A stretch of DNA of 64,000 bases, taken from NCBI RefSeq assembly GCF_003573695.1, contig NC_039367.1, positions 156,251,085 to 156,315,084 on the forward strand, read 5' to 3'. The stretch is from Papaver somniferum (lineage: Eukaryota; Streptophyta; Magnoliopsida; Ranunculales; Papaveraceae). Shown here in pieces: positions 24,011 to 33,882 of this stretch. The position numbers and the translations under genes were made by a program. Position 1 is the stretch's first letter; every line of letters begins with the position of its first letter. A model generated the notes under the pieces. That model saw only the letters and a program-made list of their open reading frames with translations, was not told where the DNA came from and made no database searches.

Positions 24011-24270
24011 CGTAGTTTAAGGACGTTTCGGTCCTCTTTGTAGTTTAAGGACGTTTCGGTCCCCTTCATAGTTTAAGGACATTACGCTTTCGGTCCCATT
24101 TTCGTAGTTTAAGGACATCTTTCGGTCCTCTTCGTACTTTAAGGACATTTCGGTCCTCTTCGTAGTTTAAGGACATTTCGGTCCCCTTCGTAGTTTAAGG
24201 ACATTACGGTCCCCTTCATAGTTTTAGGACGATTTCGGTCCCGTTCGTAGTTTTAGGACATTACGGTCCT
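24011..24270. repeat. tandem array, about nine units of about 29 bp
   Basis: Units contain GTAGTTTAAGGACATTTCGG followed by TCC and a short C/T spacer. Small differences (ACG for ACA, ATTACGG for ATTTCGG, TTTTAGG for TTTAAGG) distinguish the units. The array lies near the 3' end of the retrotransposon. Not CRISPR-like: there are no unique spacers. Confidence 0.85.
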
Positions 24271-25193
24271 ATCTTCTGAAGAATACTTCTTGTAATCTAG
24301 TTTTCTTGGTTTCTTCGATAGAATACTTTTTGTACTCTCTCGACAACTCATAGGATTTCAACCTATTATTGTTGTTCTTTTTCTCATCACCTCTTGGTGA
24401 TTGTTTTCTTCTCTTTTTTTTTCTTTCTTCACAACATGAATGTTGTTTCTTCTTCTCTTGTTCCAGTCACGCTATTTTTGCGAAACCTTCACACTTCTTT
24501 GTTCTTCAAGATTCTCTCACAATCTTGTCGTCTTTACAAAGTCTGCCACACTTTGTAGGATCTCTAAGTTTCTGCCACAAACTCTTCAACCACACTTCAC
24601 TTCTTCCAACATGTTGAACAACTTTCTGCAACACCTCTAACAGAAACTGTCACACTCTTTCACTGTTATAACACTTTTGTCATGCTTACTGTCACACTTT
24701 CTTTGTTACGCGTCTGTAACAATCTTCAGTAACGCTTAACTGTGACATCCTTTTGTAACGCAACTGTTCATCTGTAACAGTTCTCCTGAAACTGTTAGCC
24801 TTTGTAACACCTATCACATACTGTTACTATATTCAAATAACACTTATTTTATTTTTTTCACGAGCATCTCCCTGTTTTCCAATTACAAAACTCTGAAAAA
24901 TTGTTTCCTTTTTTTTTTTTTTTTTTTTTTTTTGAATCGCAGAAACAATCACAACCCTAATTAACCACAGATTCAAGACCCATCTTCACAGTAGTAACAC
25001 ATCGTTCTTCTTCTGAGCCTTCCACCCCATTCTCATATCAACTTCCAAATTCAAAACCCAAATTCGATTCAACACTCAGCAGCTTTAATTTCTTCTTAAA
25101 TCAACTAGTAAACTCGTTTTAATCCCAATCTTCTTCTCGATTCACAGATCTCATCTCACCGAGCTTCAACAGCAAATCTCAATTCTAATTCAT

Positions 25194-25673
25194 CGTCGAT
25201 TTCTTCTCTCTGTCTCAAGCAGCATATTGATATTGAGAATACTGCCATTGATGAGCTCATAATTATTTTCTACTTTGGACCTAGGACCAGCCCATTCTAC
25301 TTTAAGGATGAGATTGGCATAACCATACCCATTAAAGCTTCGCAATAGCTTTATCACCATCTTCCTTGTGCAAAAAATTCACGAAACCAAATCCTCGGCT
25401 GTTACCTGTTTGATGATCAAAAAAGCACACGAGCACGTGTAACATGACCGAAACCGCTGAAAAGTTCTTTCAAATCCTCATCGCGAGCATCAATTGAGAG
25501 ATTTGAAACCCTGATAGAATTCTGATCATCATCCCTTCGTTTAGTATCTGGTCTCGGCGGGACGTACTTCTTTCCCAGCTTGTTGTCAGAGTCAACAAAC
25601 ACTTCAGCAGCAGCACAACTACGAACCAATGCATCTTCTTCTCAGCTAACAATATCATCAGAACTTCGCACAC
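25194..25673 (-). pseudogene. captured eIF3 subunit G (RRM and C-terminus)
   Basis: Minus-strand coding sequence reads KLGKKYVPPRPD, then the RRM: SIRVSNLSIDARDEDLKELF (RNP2 region), FGHVTRARVLF, a one-base shift in an A6/T6 run near 25421, then GNSRGFGFVNF (RNP1), a second shift near 25325, and NGYGYANLILKVEWAGPR. The YVPP block, the RRM and the NGYGYxNLILxVEW tail match the C-terminal half of plant eIF3g, an RNA-recognition subunit of translation initiation factor eIF3. After the tail the frame runs on to a stop near 25194. The N-terminal half of eIF3g with its zinc-binding region is not seen. Two frameshifts mean it is unlikely to make a working RRM. Confidence 0.75.
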
Positions 25674-25787
25674 AATTTTTTTTTTTTTTTTTTTTTTTTT
25701 GATAATAAACCCTAAACCGAAAACTCTCTACCAAAACTTATGAAGATTCTTTAACTCTTTCTACCTCTCCTCTCTCCCTCTCACCTT

Positions 25788-25799
25788 GCTCTGATACCA
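25788..25799 (-). other. primer-binding site (initiator-Met tRNA)
   Basis: TGGTATCAGAGC on the minus strand directly abuts the LTR that ends at 25800. It is a perfect 12-nt match to the standard plant primer-binding site and fixes the orientation of the element. Confidence 0.9.
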
Positions 25800-26045
25800 T
25801 GTTAAGGATCGAGCAAGAGAGAGGAGAGCATAAACGCGGAAGCTTAAAAGACTACATTGATAATAATCTTGGTGTATCAACTTTCATGGCTCAACAGCCT
25901 ATTTATATTGTTCACAAATTTGACGACCACTCAAGGCACTTTCCTACCTAAGATCAAACTCTAAACATAGACACTTTCCTAATATAACTCAAACTCCTTA
26001 AAGTGTATATCTCCTAAATATAGACTCCTATATTATTTCCTAATA
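25800..26045 (-). repeat. 5' LTR of the eIF3g-carrying element
   Basis: 246 bp, identical by eye to 23649-23894, and followed by the CTTTG duplication and the resumed F-box frame. Confidence 0.9.
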
Positions 26046-26568
26046 CTTTGCCAATGAAGCTCTTTATTGGCTGGATGATGAACTAAAAATGATTGGTACC
26101 TTTGATTTCGTTGAGGAAAAGTTTGGCGAATTTATTTCACCACCTCCTTTGCCACCAGATAGTGAATGGTTTTGTTGTCACCTAGGGGTTTTGGATGGGT
26201 CTTTGTATTTTATTGGTAATGTAGATCTTATAGAAGATGACATTCATGACTCATGGCTATTTAAACCGAAGAATAATGATAATGCCATGAAAAAGGGAGA
26301 TGGACATCGGGCATTGGGTTGGAGTCAAGAGTTTAAGGTTGAGAAAACCAGATTATTAGAGGTTGCGAAGAGTTGTGGTGCTTTTAACCTATATTGGTAC
26401 CATCTCAGCAGTTACAACATAAAAGCTTCAACGTCAAAAATGCTTGTGGATTTTAAGCAAAGGAATTGTAAACTTATCCCTCACAAGAACACCTTGGTTT
26501 CCTTGAAAGAATTTGGGGAACTAGATACAAAGACAATGGAGACAGTTGAAAGACACAAAGAGCCTTGA

Positions 26569-27848
26569 GTAGTCTCTCAAGCAAATATAGAAGATGCGAA
26601 CCCTGAATAAATAATTATAAACTGGTAATATTCATATAATTCTATAGACTTTTGAGATTTTCATTTTGAAATTGGATAACTAGTAACAATTTTTGTGAAC
26701 CTAATGCTCTGGCATTGTCTTAGTGAGTTACTTTGATTCTATCTTTATATCATCAGTCCAACTGTATTACGTTTTTCTATATTGGGTTGAGGTATATTGC
26801 TTTGTTGATTGTGCATTTTGTTAATGACTCGTTCTATGTCAATGGAAGATGTGATGTCTATGTTAGTGACTTATTTCGTTTATACATGGAGTTGAATAAA
26901 TATATGTGGGCAAAATCAAAGAAATTGCGAGCTTTTCCAATAGTAGAATTACATCTTAATATTATCCGATTGAATATTTTAGGGATCCAAATTTATAGTT
27001 TTTTTGCATTTTCATCTACTGTTTTGATACTGCTTATGCTAATGTTTTAGTTACTATTATAAATTTACAGAAATTGGTAGTTTTATGGTAAACTGCACTA
27101 TAATTTTCCTTTCAGACTGCTGTATAGTTCTATTTTGGATAAATGGGGTTAGTGATGGCTAGAACATAGACCACGCTAGTTTTGGAAATTCAACGGCCGC
27201 ATACTTCTTTGTCTTAGTTCCAACTTTGTCTACCCACAGTTGCTTCAAGTCTAAAATTTTTGTGGCTTGTCAATTTCTCTCATATGTATGGAATTCGTAA
27301 CTGCAATTGAAAGCCCCAACTGTTCCTAATGCGGCATAAAAACTTGTTTTTGTACAAAGGTTGTATGTATCTCCGTCATCCAGCGGCTAATATCCATTAT
27401 CACCCTACTAAATAGAATCTCAGAGAATTTATTAACTTCCTTGAGGATCACTTTGTAAACCTGACAAATGTGAAGGTGATTTAGGTGAACACTTAAACTT
27501 GAAAGTAAAAGGACTAGCTAACTGATGTGTCGTCATTCTTTCTCCAGAGGTGTGCTAAGATGTGAAAGAAAAGTTATTTTTAGAAATGTAATCTTATTTA
27601 GCAAAAAGAAATGTCAAGATTTATTTATTTTTCCCTAAAGGAGAAAGAAGATTAAGAGAAATTTTTTTTGTAAAGAAGCACAAAGACTCAAGTAAATTAG
27701 CAGAGCAGCAAAATAAAAGAACATAAATAGGTTCAGTTGTAATTTAGGTAAACAAGGGCTATATAGTAATTGACGAAGAATTAGTTAAGTTTTAGTTTGC
27801 AAAACCGTTTTACATATTTAATGCTTGTTGGGGAGATCACATGTCGCC
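26569..27848. other. F-box copy C 3' flank
   Basis: Homologous to the flanks after copies A, B and D (TTAGTGACTTATTTCG near 26864; GCATACTTCTTTGTC near 27194). No gene is recognised; the frame at 26733-27050 is not conserved among the paralogous flanks. Confidence 0.5.
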
Positions 27849-27857
27849 TAGAGAAAT

Positions 27858-29396
27858 GAACGATTTTTTGGGGACCATGGTTTTCTTTGGGGAACTATGG
27901 TTTTATTTTGGGTAAAGACATTAGAAATAAATCTAGGTCACCACTTATCTAGATATTTATATTAATACCTAAATTACCCTCCTGATTAATTTTGGGTGAT
28001 GATTAATTAGTGTTAATAATAGTTAGTGTAATGATTAGTGAGATGATTAAGTTAAAGATAATTAATGAGATTAAAAAATCAGATGGTTTTTTTTTTAAAG
28101 AAGTAGAATTATTGAGAGAGTAAAGTTAGAGAAGATGAAGAAGAAAAACATGAAAAATGATGGATTTTACCAAGCACAACCGGAGGAAGGGTATTTGGGT
28201 ACCCAGGTATGCTTCAAACTTAGATAATGTTGGTTGAATTGCTCCAAACTTTCAAAATAAATGAAATTTTTTATGTAGATTTGGGCCAGTTCGGTTACCA
28301 TATGTCAAGAACATGTAACAGAACACACCTGAAAGTGTAGTTTGGTTACGTTTTCCAAACACGCAGGTTACCGAACTCGCTCGTTAATGGAGGTTTTGGT
28401 CGTACAGTGTAATGTTCGGTTACCTAGGATAAAATGGTAGGTAACCGAACTTTGAACTTAACAATTTATTTGGGTACCTTTTGTGTGTTCGGTTAGTTCG
28501 CAAACTTCAACGCAACCAAGTTCCCAACCAAACTGCAGGTTAAAAGTAACCTAGTGTTAGAAGTTCGGTTGGTTCGCAAACTTCAACATATTTTGCGAGT
28601 CAACCGAACTGGGCTTATATATGCATATGTGCAATTAGGCAAACGTTCGGTTACTACAAAATTTATTTCTTGGCGAATTAGGTAGAGTTCGGTTACGAAG
28701 TTTCAAAGGTAGACTTCGGTCACAAAGAAAACTTAACATTTTTGCGAACGAACCGAACTTGTGGACTTCTCATTATTTTCGTAAACTAAAGTTCGGTGAT
28801 ATCCTTGTTTTGTGAAGGAACCGAACTTATGGACTTGTGTTGTTCAAACACAAGGAGTTCGATTAAGAAAAATTTAATTCGTGATAACAGAACTTTTCTC
28901 TGAAAAAACCCTCCATTAAGCCTCTCTGCAACTTCCATTTTCAACTCATTTTAATGATTACTTCTCATTTATTCAACCAAAAACGAATGACAAGTAATGG
29001 GTTTGTGAGAATATCTTTGTTAATGTTTTAAATTAAGCTATATATATATAGTGGTGGTGGTAGTAATAGGAGGTGGTGGTGGTAATCGGTGGTTGGTGGT
29101 GGTGATAATCGGAGGTGGTGGTGGTGGTAATCGGCGGTGGTGGGCGGCGGTGGTTGGTGGTGGTGATAATCGGAGGAGGTGGTGGTGGTAATCGGCGATG
29201 GTGGGAGGTGGTGGTGGGAGGAGGTGGTGGTTATATATATATATAGGTGGTTATTGGGTTGCTTTTAAATTAAATTAGGTTAAGGATAGGTTAGTCATTT
29301 CAATACTTTATGACACCCCCTTATAACTATAGGGAAGGTGGTCTAATAAAACCATGGTCCCCTTAAAAAAAATTATGGTCCCTAAAAAAATCGTTC
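27858..29396. mobile_element. non-autonomous Mutator-like element (1539 bp)
   Basis: A 9-bp duplication TAGAGAAAT (27849-27857 and 29397-29405) flanks an element whose ends form an inverted repeat of about 50 bp: both, read inward, start GAACGATTTTTT and continue GGGACCAT and CCATGGTTTTAT or a variant. No transposase is present. The interior has many copies of TTCGGTTA or its complement TAACCGAA between 28280 and 28880, then a GGT-rich tract. Confidence 0.85.
29050..29240. repeat. GGT-rich imperfect microsatellite
   Basis: Imperfect tandem GGT with interspersed GATAATCGG and GGTAATCGG words, inside the Mutator-like element. Confidence 0.8.
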
Positions 29397-29700
29397 TAGA
29401 GAAATGTGGGCGCATAATTGGAATATGCGGCCCATTCCCATCGTAGCCGGACAGCTCATCGACCAACCTTATAGAAATTTTGCGCCATCAAATTGAACTG
29501 GTGTAACGAGAGTGTAGCAATAGATCTACTTTTTGACAAAACAAAAAGGGGGTCAGCTGCCCCCCAACTAAAAGCTCAGAAACACCCCCCTAAACCCAAA
29601 CGCTCTGCAACTCCGTAAACAAAAACCATTCTGATAAAGGTGATAAAGTGGAAAGGAAATCATTGAAGTTGTGGATGATGATGAAGAAGGTGAGGTAGCA

Positions 29701-30081
29701 ATGCCCAAAATTGGGATGGAATTCGATACAGTAGAAGAAATTTATGAATGTTATCGACGTTATGCTAAACGGATGGGATTTCCATGTAAAAAACGGTCGT
29801 CAAAGAAGGATAACGGACAATTAAGACATGTAACTTTTACTTGTATTCGGGAAGGTAAGAATAAAAGAGTTACAGATGCTTCAGTAGTTCTCAATCCGCC
29901 GATCAAAACTGGGTGCAAGGTTAAACTGACAGCGCGATTGGAACCTGATAATAAATGGCGGATTAGTGTGCTTGTTCTTGAGCATAACCATCAGAATATC
30001 CCTATTGCAGCTTGCTATTGGAGATACAACAAAGTAATTAATAACCCTCTGAAAAGGAAACATTTACGAAATGACAACTGA
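29701..30081 (+). pseudogene. FAR1 DNA-binding domain fragment (FRS family)
   Basis: From the first ATG at 29701 the frame gives 127 residues (the same frame is open from 29647 with an acidic EVVDDDEEGE leader but no ATG). It contains the FAR1 domain: GMEFDTVEEIYECYRRYAKR, GFPCKKRSSKKDNG, FTCIREGKNKR, KTGCKVKLTARL, KWRISVLVLEHNHQ. This WRKY-GCM1-like zinc module binds DNA in FHY3/FAR1-type factors, which derive from Mutator transposases. Complete FRS proteins have several hundred residues with a MULE transposase domain and SWIM zinc finger; none of that follows here. Instead the downstream DNA is GNAT-intron-like. It may be a truncated relic or a short FAR1-domain-only gene. No promoter could be identified. 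Confidence 0.65.
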
Positions 30082-31121
30082 AAAAATGACTAGAACTTTC
30101 GGTAACCAAAACGTTGTTGCTGCTCTAAAATCTAAACTGAGTGGTCTAATGTTTTCCATAGTTTGGGACCATCTGGAAAACGGTTCAATCCCGTGCACCT
30201 GACTAGTAAGCCCCAAAATCTGACTTTCTCCTGGACTTGCTTACACGGGATGGGAGTCCCTAGTCCCAGGGTCTCCACACCTACACCAAATAACTAGAAT
30301 TCATATTGCAACATAAAAAAAACTTTTTCCTGTTCATTATTTTCCCAAGTGACAACCAAAAGAGATGAAGGGACCCAGCATTCATTCATGCAGGACTTGC
30401 TTGATCCTGCTCATCTTTTTTTTTTTCACCTAGATTTATTTTCTTTCTGAGATTTAAACAATTTTTTCTTGTAAAACAGCTATCAATTAACCATGTGTAA
30501 TGTACTGCAATTTTGTATAAAGATGATTTGATCAAATGTGGGTTCCTTCCTTCTTCATTATTTAGTTAATGTGGCTAGTGATGACTTACATAGAACAGGT
30601 TAGCGCATGGCAAACACACTGAAATCTTGACCATTCTAGCTAGCTCTGCTAATTCACAGCAGCTAGCCAGCTAGCATGCTTCTTTGTCCTAGTCCATAAT
30701 CCTATAAAGAGTGTGACTGCGAAAGCCACTTGATGCAGCAGCGTTAAAAGCGGTGATGCTTAACTAGAAGGAATCCTATTTTGGGAAGTGTGCAGCTAGT
30801 TTCTTCTCTGCCAGTATTTAGAAGTGTAGTCTGACTCTGGACTCTAGACATAAACTTTTCCACAAATTTACCACGCGGTGACCTAATTTTGTCAAGTAAC
30901 TCAGAATAAAAGTCACGTCATTACGTCAAGTCGGCTTTATGTAATATTGTACCTCGTACCCAAAACCTAGGTCGTCTTCGTGCCCAAACTTCATACAACA
31001 CTCTTTCTTTCCACCAGCCCGAATACGCTCAAATTCCGTCCGGATTACTAAAACCCTAATAGATATTTAGTTGTCTCTCTCTCTCTCAATCCCCGAAGTG
31101 TTTTCGTTAAAAGAAGTTTTG
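30082..31121. other. GNAT intron and 3' UTR relic, then F-box copy D upstream
   Basis: Bases 30150-30390 resemble the GNAT copy B intron near 20860-21060 (TCTGACTTTCTCCT, AGAGATGAAGGGAC). Bases 30480-30560 resemble the GNAT copy A 3' end near 2250 (TTAACCATGTGTA.TGTA). No GNAT exon remains between them. Close to copy D is a CT-repeat leader (31073-31089). Confidence 0.5.
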
Positions 31122-32250
31122 ATGGATTATTTCAAGTTTCTTCCTGTGGAGATTACACTAGAGATATTACGTCTGAATTCCAACTGAATCAGTTCTTGAA
31201 TGCAAATTAGTTTGCACAAATTGGGGAAGTCTTATTCGTCATCCATTATTATCCAAGTTGCACTTTCATAATCTTAATCATTCTGCTGCTGATTCTGGTA
31301 AGCTAGGTTTTGTTTCTTTTAGTTACGATGAAAAGTTTTGCTATTTTGAATATGATGAGAATCATGAATCATCAAACCCCATTCAGAGAATTAGAAGGAT
31401 TAATTTAAGTACCCTTCCGTTTGAGAATTTTAGGTTTGTTGGTTCGCTTGATGGTTTGATCTGTCTTGCCGAAGGCTCATCTTTATGTATCTGTAACCCC
31501 ATTACTAGAGAATATCTTATACTTCCAGATCTCAAAAGAGATTGTTGCATTGATTGGCATAAGTTTGGAGTGAGCTTTGCCATCGGTTTTGTTTCTTCTA
31601 CCAATGAGTACAAAGCTGTAGGGGTATATGAGTCGAAGACCCATGCAAAAGTCTACATGTACACTCTAGGCTCTGGCAATGGATGGAGAAACCTTGGAAA
31701 TTTCAATCCTCAATTGTTTAGTATCTGTAATTGGGATGATGATGGTGTCTTTGCCAATAGTGTTTTTTATTGGATAGACTCTAAATTAGAAATGATCATT
31801 ACGTTTGATCTGGCTGAGGAAAAGTTTTGTGAAAAACTTTCACCACCTCCTTCGCCAAAAGACGGTTACTGGCGTGATAATAGAATATGGGTTTTGAATG
31901 GGTTTTTGTATTTTGCTATTCGTTTAGATGACAAAAAGGATAACAAATTTAACGACATATGTCAATTAAGAAAGAAGAATGATAACCATGACATGAAAAA
32001 GGCAGAGGAAGAACATCATTCATTCATTTGGAATAAAGAGTTTAGGGTTGACGATAGCTATCCATTAGTTGTTGTGAAGAGTGGTGGTGTTTTGACTTAC
32101 GACCACAACTCTCTCAACATTTACGACACAAAAAATTCCACCTCGAAAAGGCTTGTGAAGTTTAAAGATTGCATTTGTCAAGTATCCCCTCACAAGAACA
32201 CCTTAGTTTCGTTGAAAGAATTAGGAGAAGGAGATACAAAAACAATGTAG
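31122..32250 (+). pseudogene. F-box protein copy D, frameshifted in the F-box
   Basis: ATG 31122 opens MDYFKFLPVEITLEILR, but near 31168 the sequence has lost an AGT codon and gained about four bases relative to the sister copies, so the frame hits TGA at once. The following frame is open to 32250: SVLECKLVCTNWGSLIRHPL, YFEYDENHESSNPIQRI, GLICLAEGSSLCICNPITRE, MYTLGSGNGWRNL, WIDSKLEMIITFDLAEEKFC and SPHKNTLVSLKELGEGDTKTM. No ATG opens that frame near its start. Otherwise the protein is complete (about 375 residues), so a single small indel accounts for the loss. Its intact relatives are predicted SCF adaptors. Confidence 0.85.
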
Positions 32251-33354
32251 TCAGTTGAGATTGTGGAAACAAGAATCCGTGATTTTCCTTTCAAGCAGTT
32301 CCAACAGTATGCGACCCCTGAATACCTATTCTTATAAACCGCTATACTCAGTTGAGTTTTGGAAGTTATATAATTTCTTTTTGTATAGACATTAGAGTTT
32401 TTCATTTTGAAACTGGATAACTAGTGACCTTTGTTTTTTATTTTTATATTGCGTCTTTATAGCCCCGGTCCAATTTAGTGTGGCTAGTGATGAGAACAAC
32501 GTAGAACAGGTTGGTGCAGGTCATGTTAGGCCATCTTAGTTGTGGAAATGCAAATGTTGCACATTCTTGGTCCTAGATCGACGACTTTAGAATACTGCAG
32601 ATGTTTTCTTCACGTCTTAAATTTCTGTGGCTAGTTCAGTAGTCTGATATGTATGAAAGTCCTAAGTGTGTGTTTGACCAACAAGTGGTGTTCATGCGGC
32701 TTGTTCCTTGTACAAAGATTGTATTTATTTGTCTAGCCAGCAGCTAAATTTGTATCTATAATTTGCTAAGAAGTAGCCTAATTTCATACAGAATTACTAA
32801 CACTATTTCATGAAAAGGTTGCAGCAATTGTAGCGCCTTGCTTTATTCTGCTGTTACAGTAGTAACCACTGTGACTAGACACAAAATTAGTGGCGCGGTT
32901 AAGCATTTGCAATTGCTTAAGGAATATTTCTCTTCCAGTAAGGATCATCAAGCAGAATTCAATTCCATCTTCATCGAACCCTACAAAACATGTTTGGAAA
33001 ATTGAAATCTTCATGAACTTCTTTGAAGTCCAGTGAATATCCCATATGGTGATCTATGAAGAGTCATTGAGCTTCAAAAACATGGAAACTGATAAATTGA
33101 AATCCTGATAGTACAAATTTATAATATTCCACTACTTCGAGCAAAGAGCAAAACTCGCGTATTGCACCAAAAGGTCCCAAGCTTATAATTGATGCTGCTT
33201 GGGTAGAGCTTTAGAAAACTTATAAGAGTCGTCTGACCCAGATAAATCTTGCAGATTGTGCATCTGTGGTGGAGTTGTTTTAGTAAGCATTTAACATCAT
33301 TATTTCGTAATCTATTTTCTTTTTTCGGATGCTAGTTTTGCATTTTACGTTTTT
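32251..33354. other. F-box copy D 3' flank with minus-strand ORF relic
   Basis: From about 32815 to 33070 the DNA matches 19310-19570, including the minus-strand LKLNDSS segment. The rest is the shared F-box 3' flank. No intact gene. Confidence 0.5.
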
Positions 33355-33710
33355 TTTTATGCTGATGTTATTTGGTTTCCTCTCAGATATTATAGGTGGA
33401 GAGTTGGACTTAACCATTCTCAAGCGGAGTTCAGTGTCTTTCTTCAACAATGGAAAACCCGAAACAGCTATTTCACTACGGGTACGGGCAAGGACGAGCA
33501 TGCCAAGGTAAAGTACACAACATTTCTACTATGATGTGGAGTTTGAAAGTGGGAGCCAACCATTCTTGTACTGGTGGATACTTTTTTAATGCTCTGTCTC
33601 CTAGTAATTTACTTCCTTTATGTTTCCCTCATAATTTCTTCTTCAGAAATTTTGAAGGTTGGGTGTTGGAAATCGCAAAGAAGTTTACCATGAACTATGC
33701 CAGGAAATGA
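33355..33710 (+). pseudogene. GNAT module, copy C (N-terminal exon only)
   Basis: The exon at about 33395-33510 reads LDLTILKRSSVSFFNNGKPE and matches the first GNAT-module exon at 20610-20726 in both sequence and the preceding ATTATAG acceptor. It is followed by unrelated sequence with a short open stretch (NFEGWVLEIAKKFTMNYAR, about 33645-33707) that I do not recognise. None of the acetyl-CoA-binding exons follows. Confidence 0.45.
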
Positions 33711-33715
33711 CAAAT

Positions 33716-33882
33716 GGGACGGAGCCAGAAATATTTTACAGGGGAGGCTAATTAACCAAAACATAAGTTCAAGAGGGGCTAATTAAGAAAATTTTCTTCT
33801 AAATAATACAAATTCCAAAGGATTTCTAATGAATTAACAAGAAACAGGGGGGCGGGCCCTGAACTACACTTAGCTCCGTCCC
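33716..33882. mobile_element. possible MITE (167 bp)
   Basis: The ends GGGACGGAGC and GCTCCGTCCC form a perfect 10-bp inverted repeat around an AT-rich core with GGGG words. No target-site duplication is clear, so the class is undecided. Confidence 0.45.

Larger units (their letters stand above)
23649..26045 (-). mobile_element. short non-autonomous LTR retrotransposon carrying an eIF3g segment
   Basis: LTRs of 246 bp at 23649-23894 and 25800-26045 appear identical base for base, and CTTTG is duplicated at 23644-23648 and 26046-26050. On the minus strand the primer-binding site TGGTATCAGAGC (initiator-Met tRNA) follows the right LTR at once, and the purine tract GAGGGAGGG precedes the left LTR. 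The 1905-bp interior has no gag or pol. It holds, in minus-strand order, a T25 tract (25676-25700 on plus), an eIF3g-like coding segment, a leader-like stretch, a second T25 tract (24909-24933) and an array of about 29-bp units. The LTRs begin TA and end CA on the coding strand. Confidence 0.9.
22994..26568 (+). pseudogene. F-box protein copy C, split by an LTR element
   Basis: The coding sequence occupies 22994-23648 and 26051-26568. Removing the insertion and one copy of CTTTG leaves one uninterrupted frame of 390 residues: F-box (LPDDITLEILTRLPAESVLE), YLDYNDKLE, LICLGRGPSFLICNPITREY, IYTLGSGNGWRKL, then ANEALYWLDDELK, VEEKFGEFISPPPLPP and IPHKNTLVSLKEF to the stop. The insertion falls after the codon for Phe in AGIF. 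As it stands the frame runs into the LTR and stops at 23800 as a 268-residue chimera that keeps the F-box but loses half of the substrate-binding FBA region. Before insertion this was the best preserved of the five F-box copies. Confidence 0.9.

Noticed and set aside
24011..24270. Regular about 29-bp repeats considered as a CRISPR array
   Set aside because: Units are directly adjacent without unique spacers, and the DNA is a plant retrotransposon.
29671..29700. Upstream start for the FAR1-domain frame
   Set aside because: The codon at 29671 is GTG, and no ATG precedes it in frame after the stop at 29644; the first ATG is 29701.
30228..30300. Possible tRNA gene near a GGGATGGGAGTCCC word
   Set aside because: No acceptor stem or T-loop sequence fits; the region is a GNAT intron relic.
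33716..33882. Assigning the 167-bp inverted-end element to hAT or Mutator
   Set aside because: Neither an 8-bp nor a 9-bp duplication is present at its borders, so it is listed only as a possible MITE.
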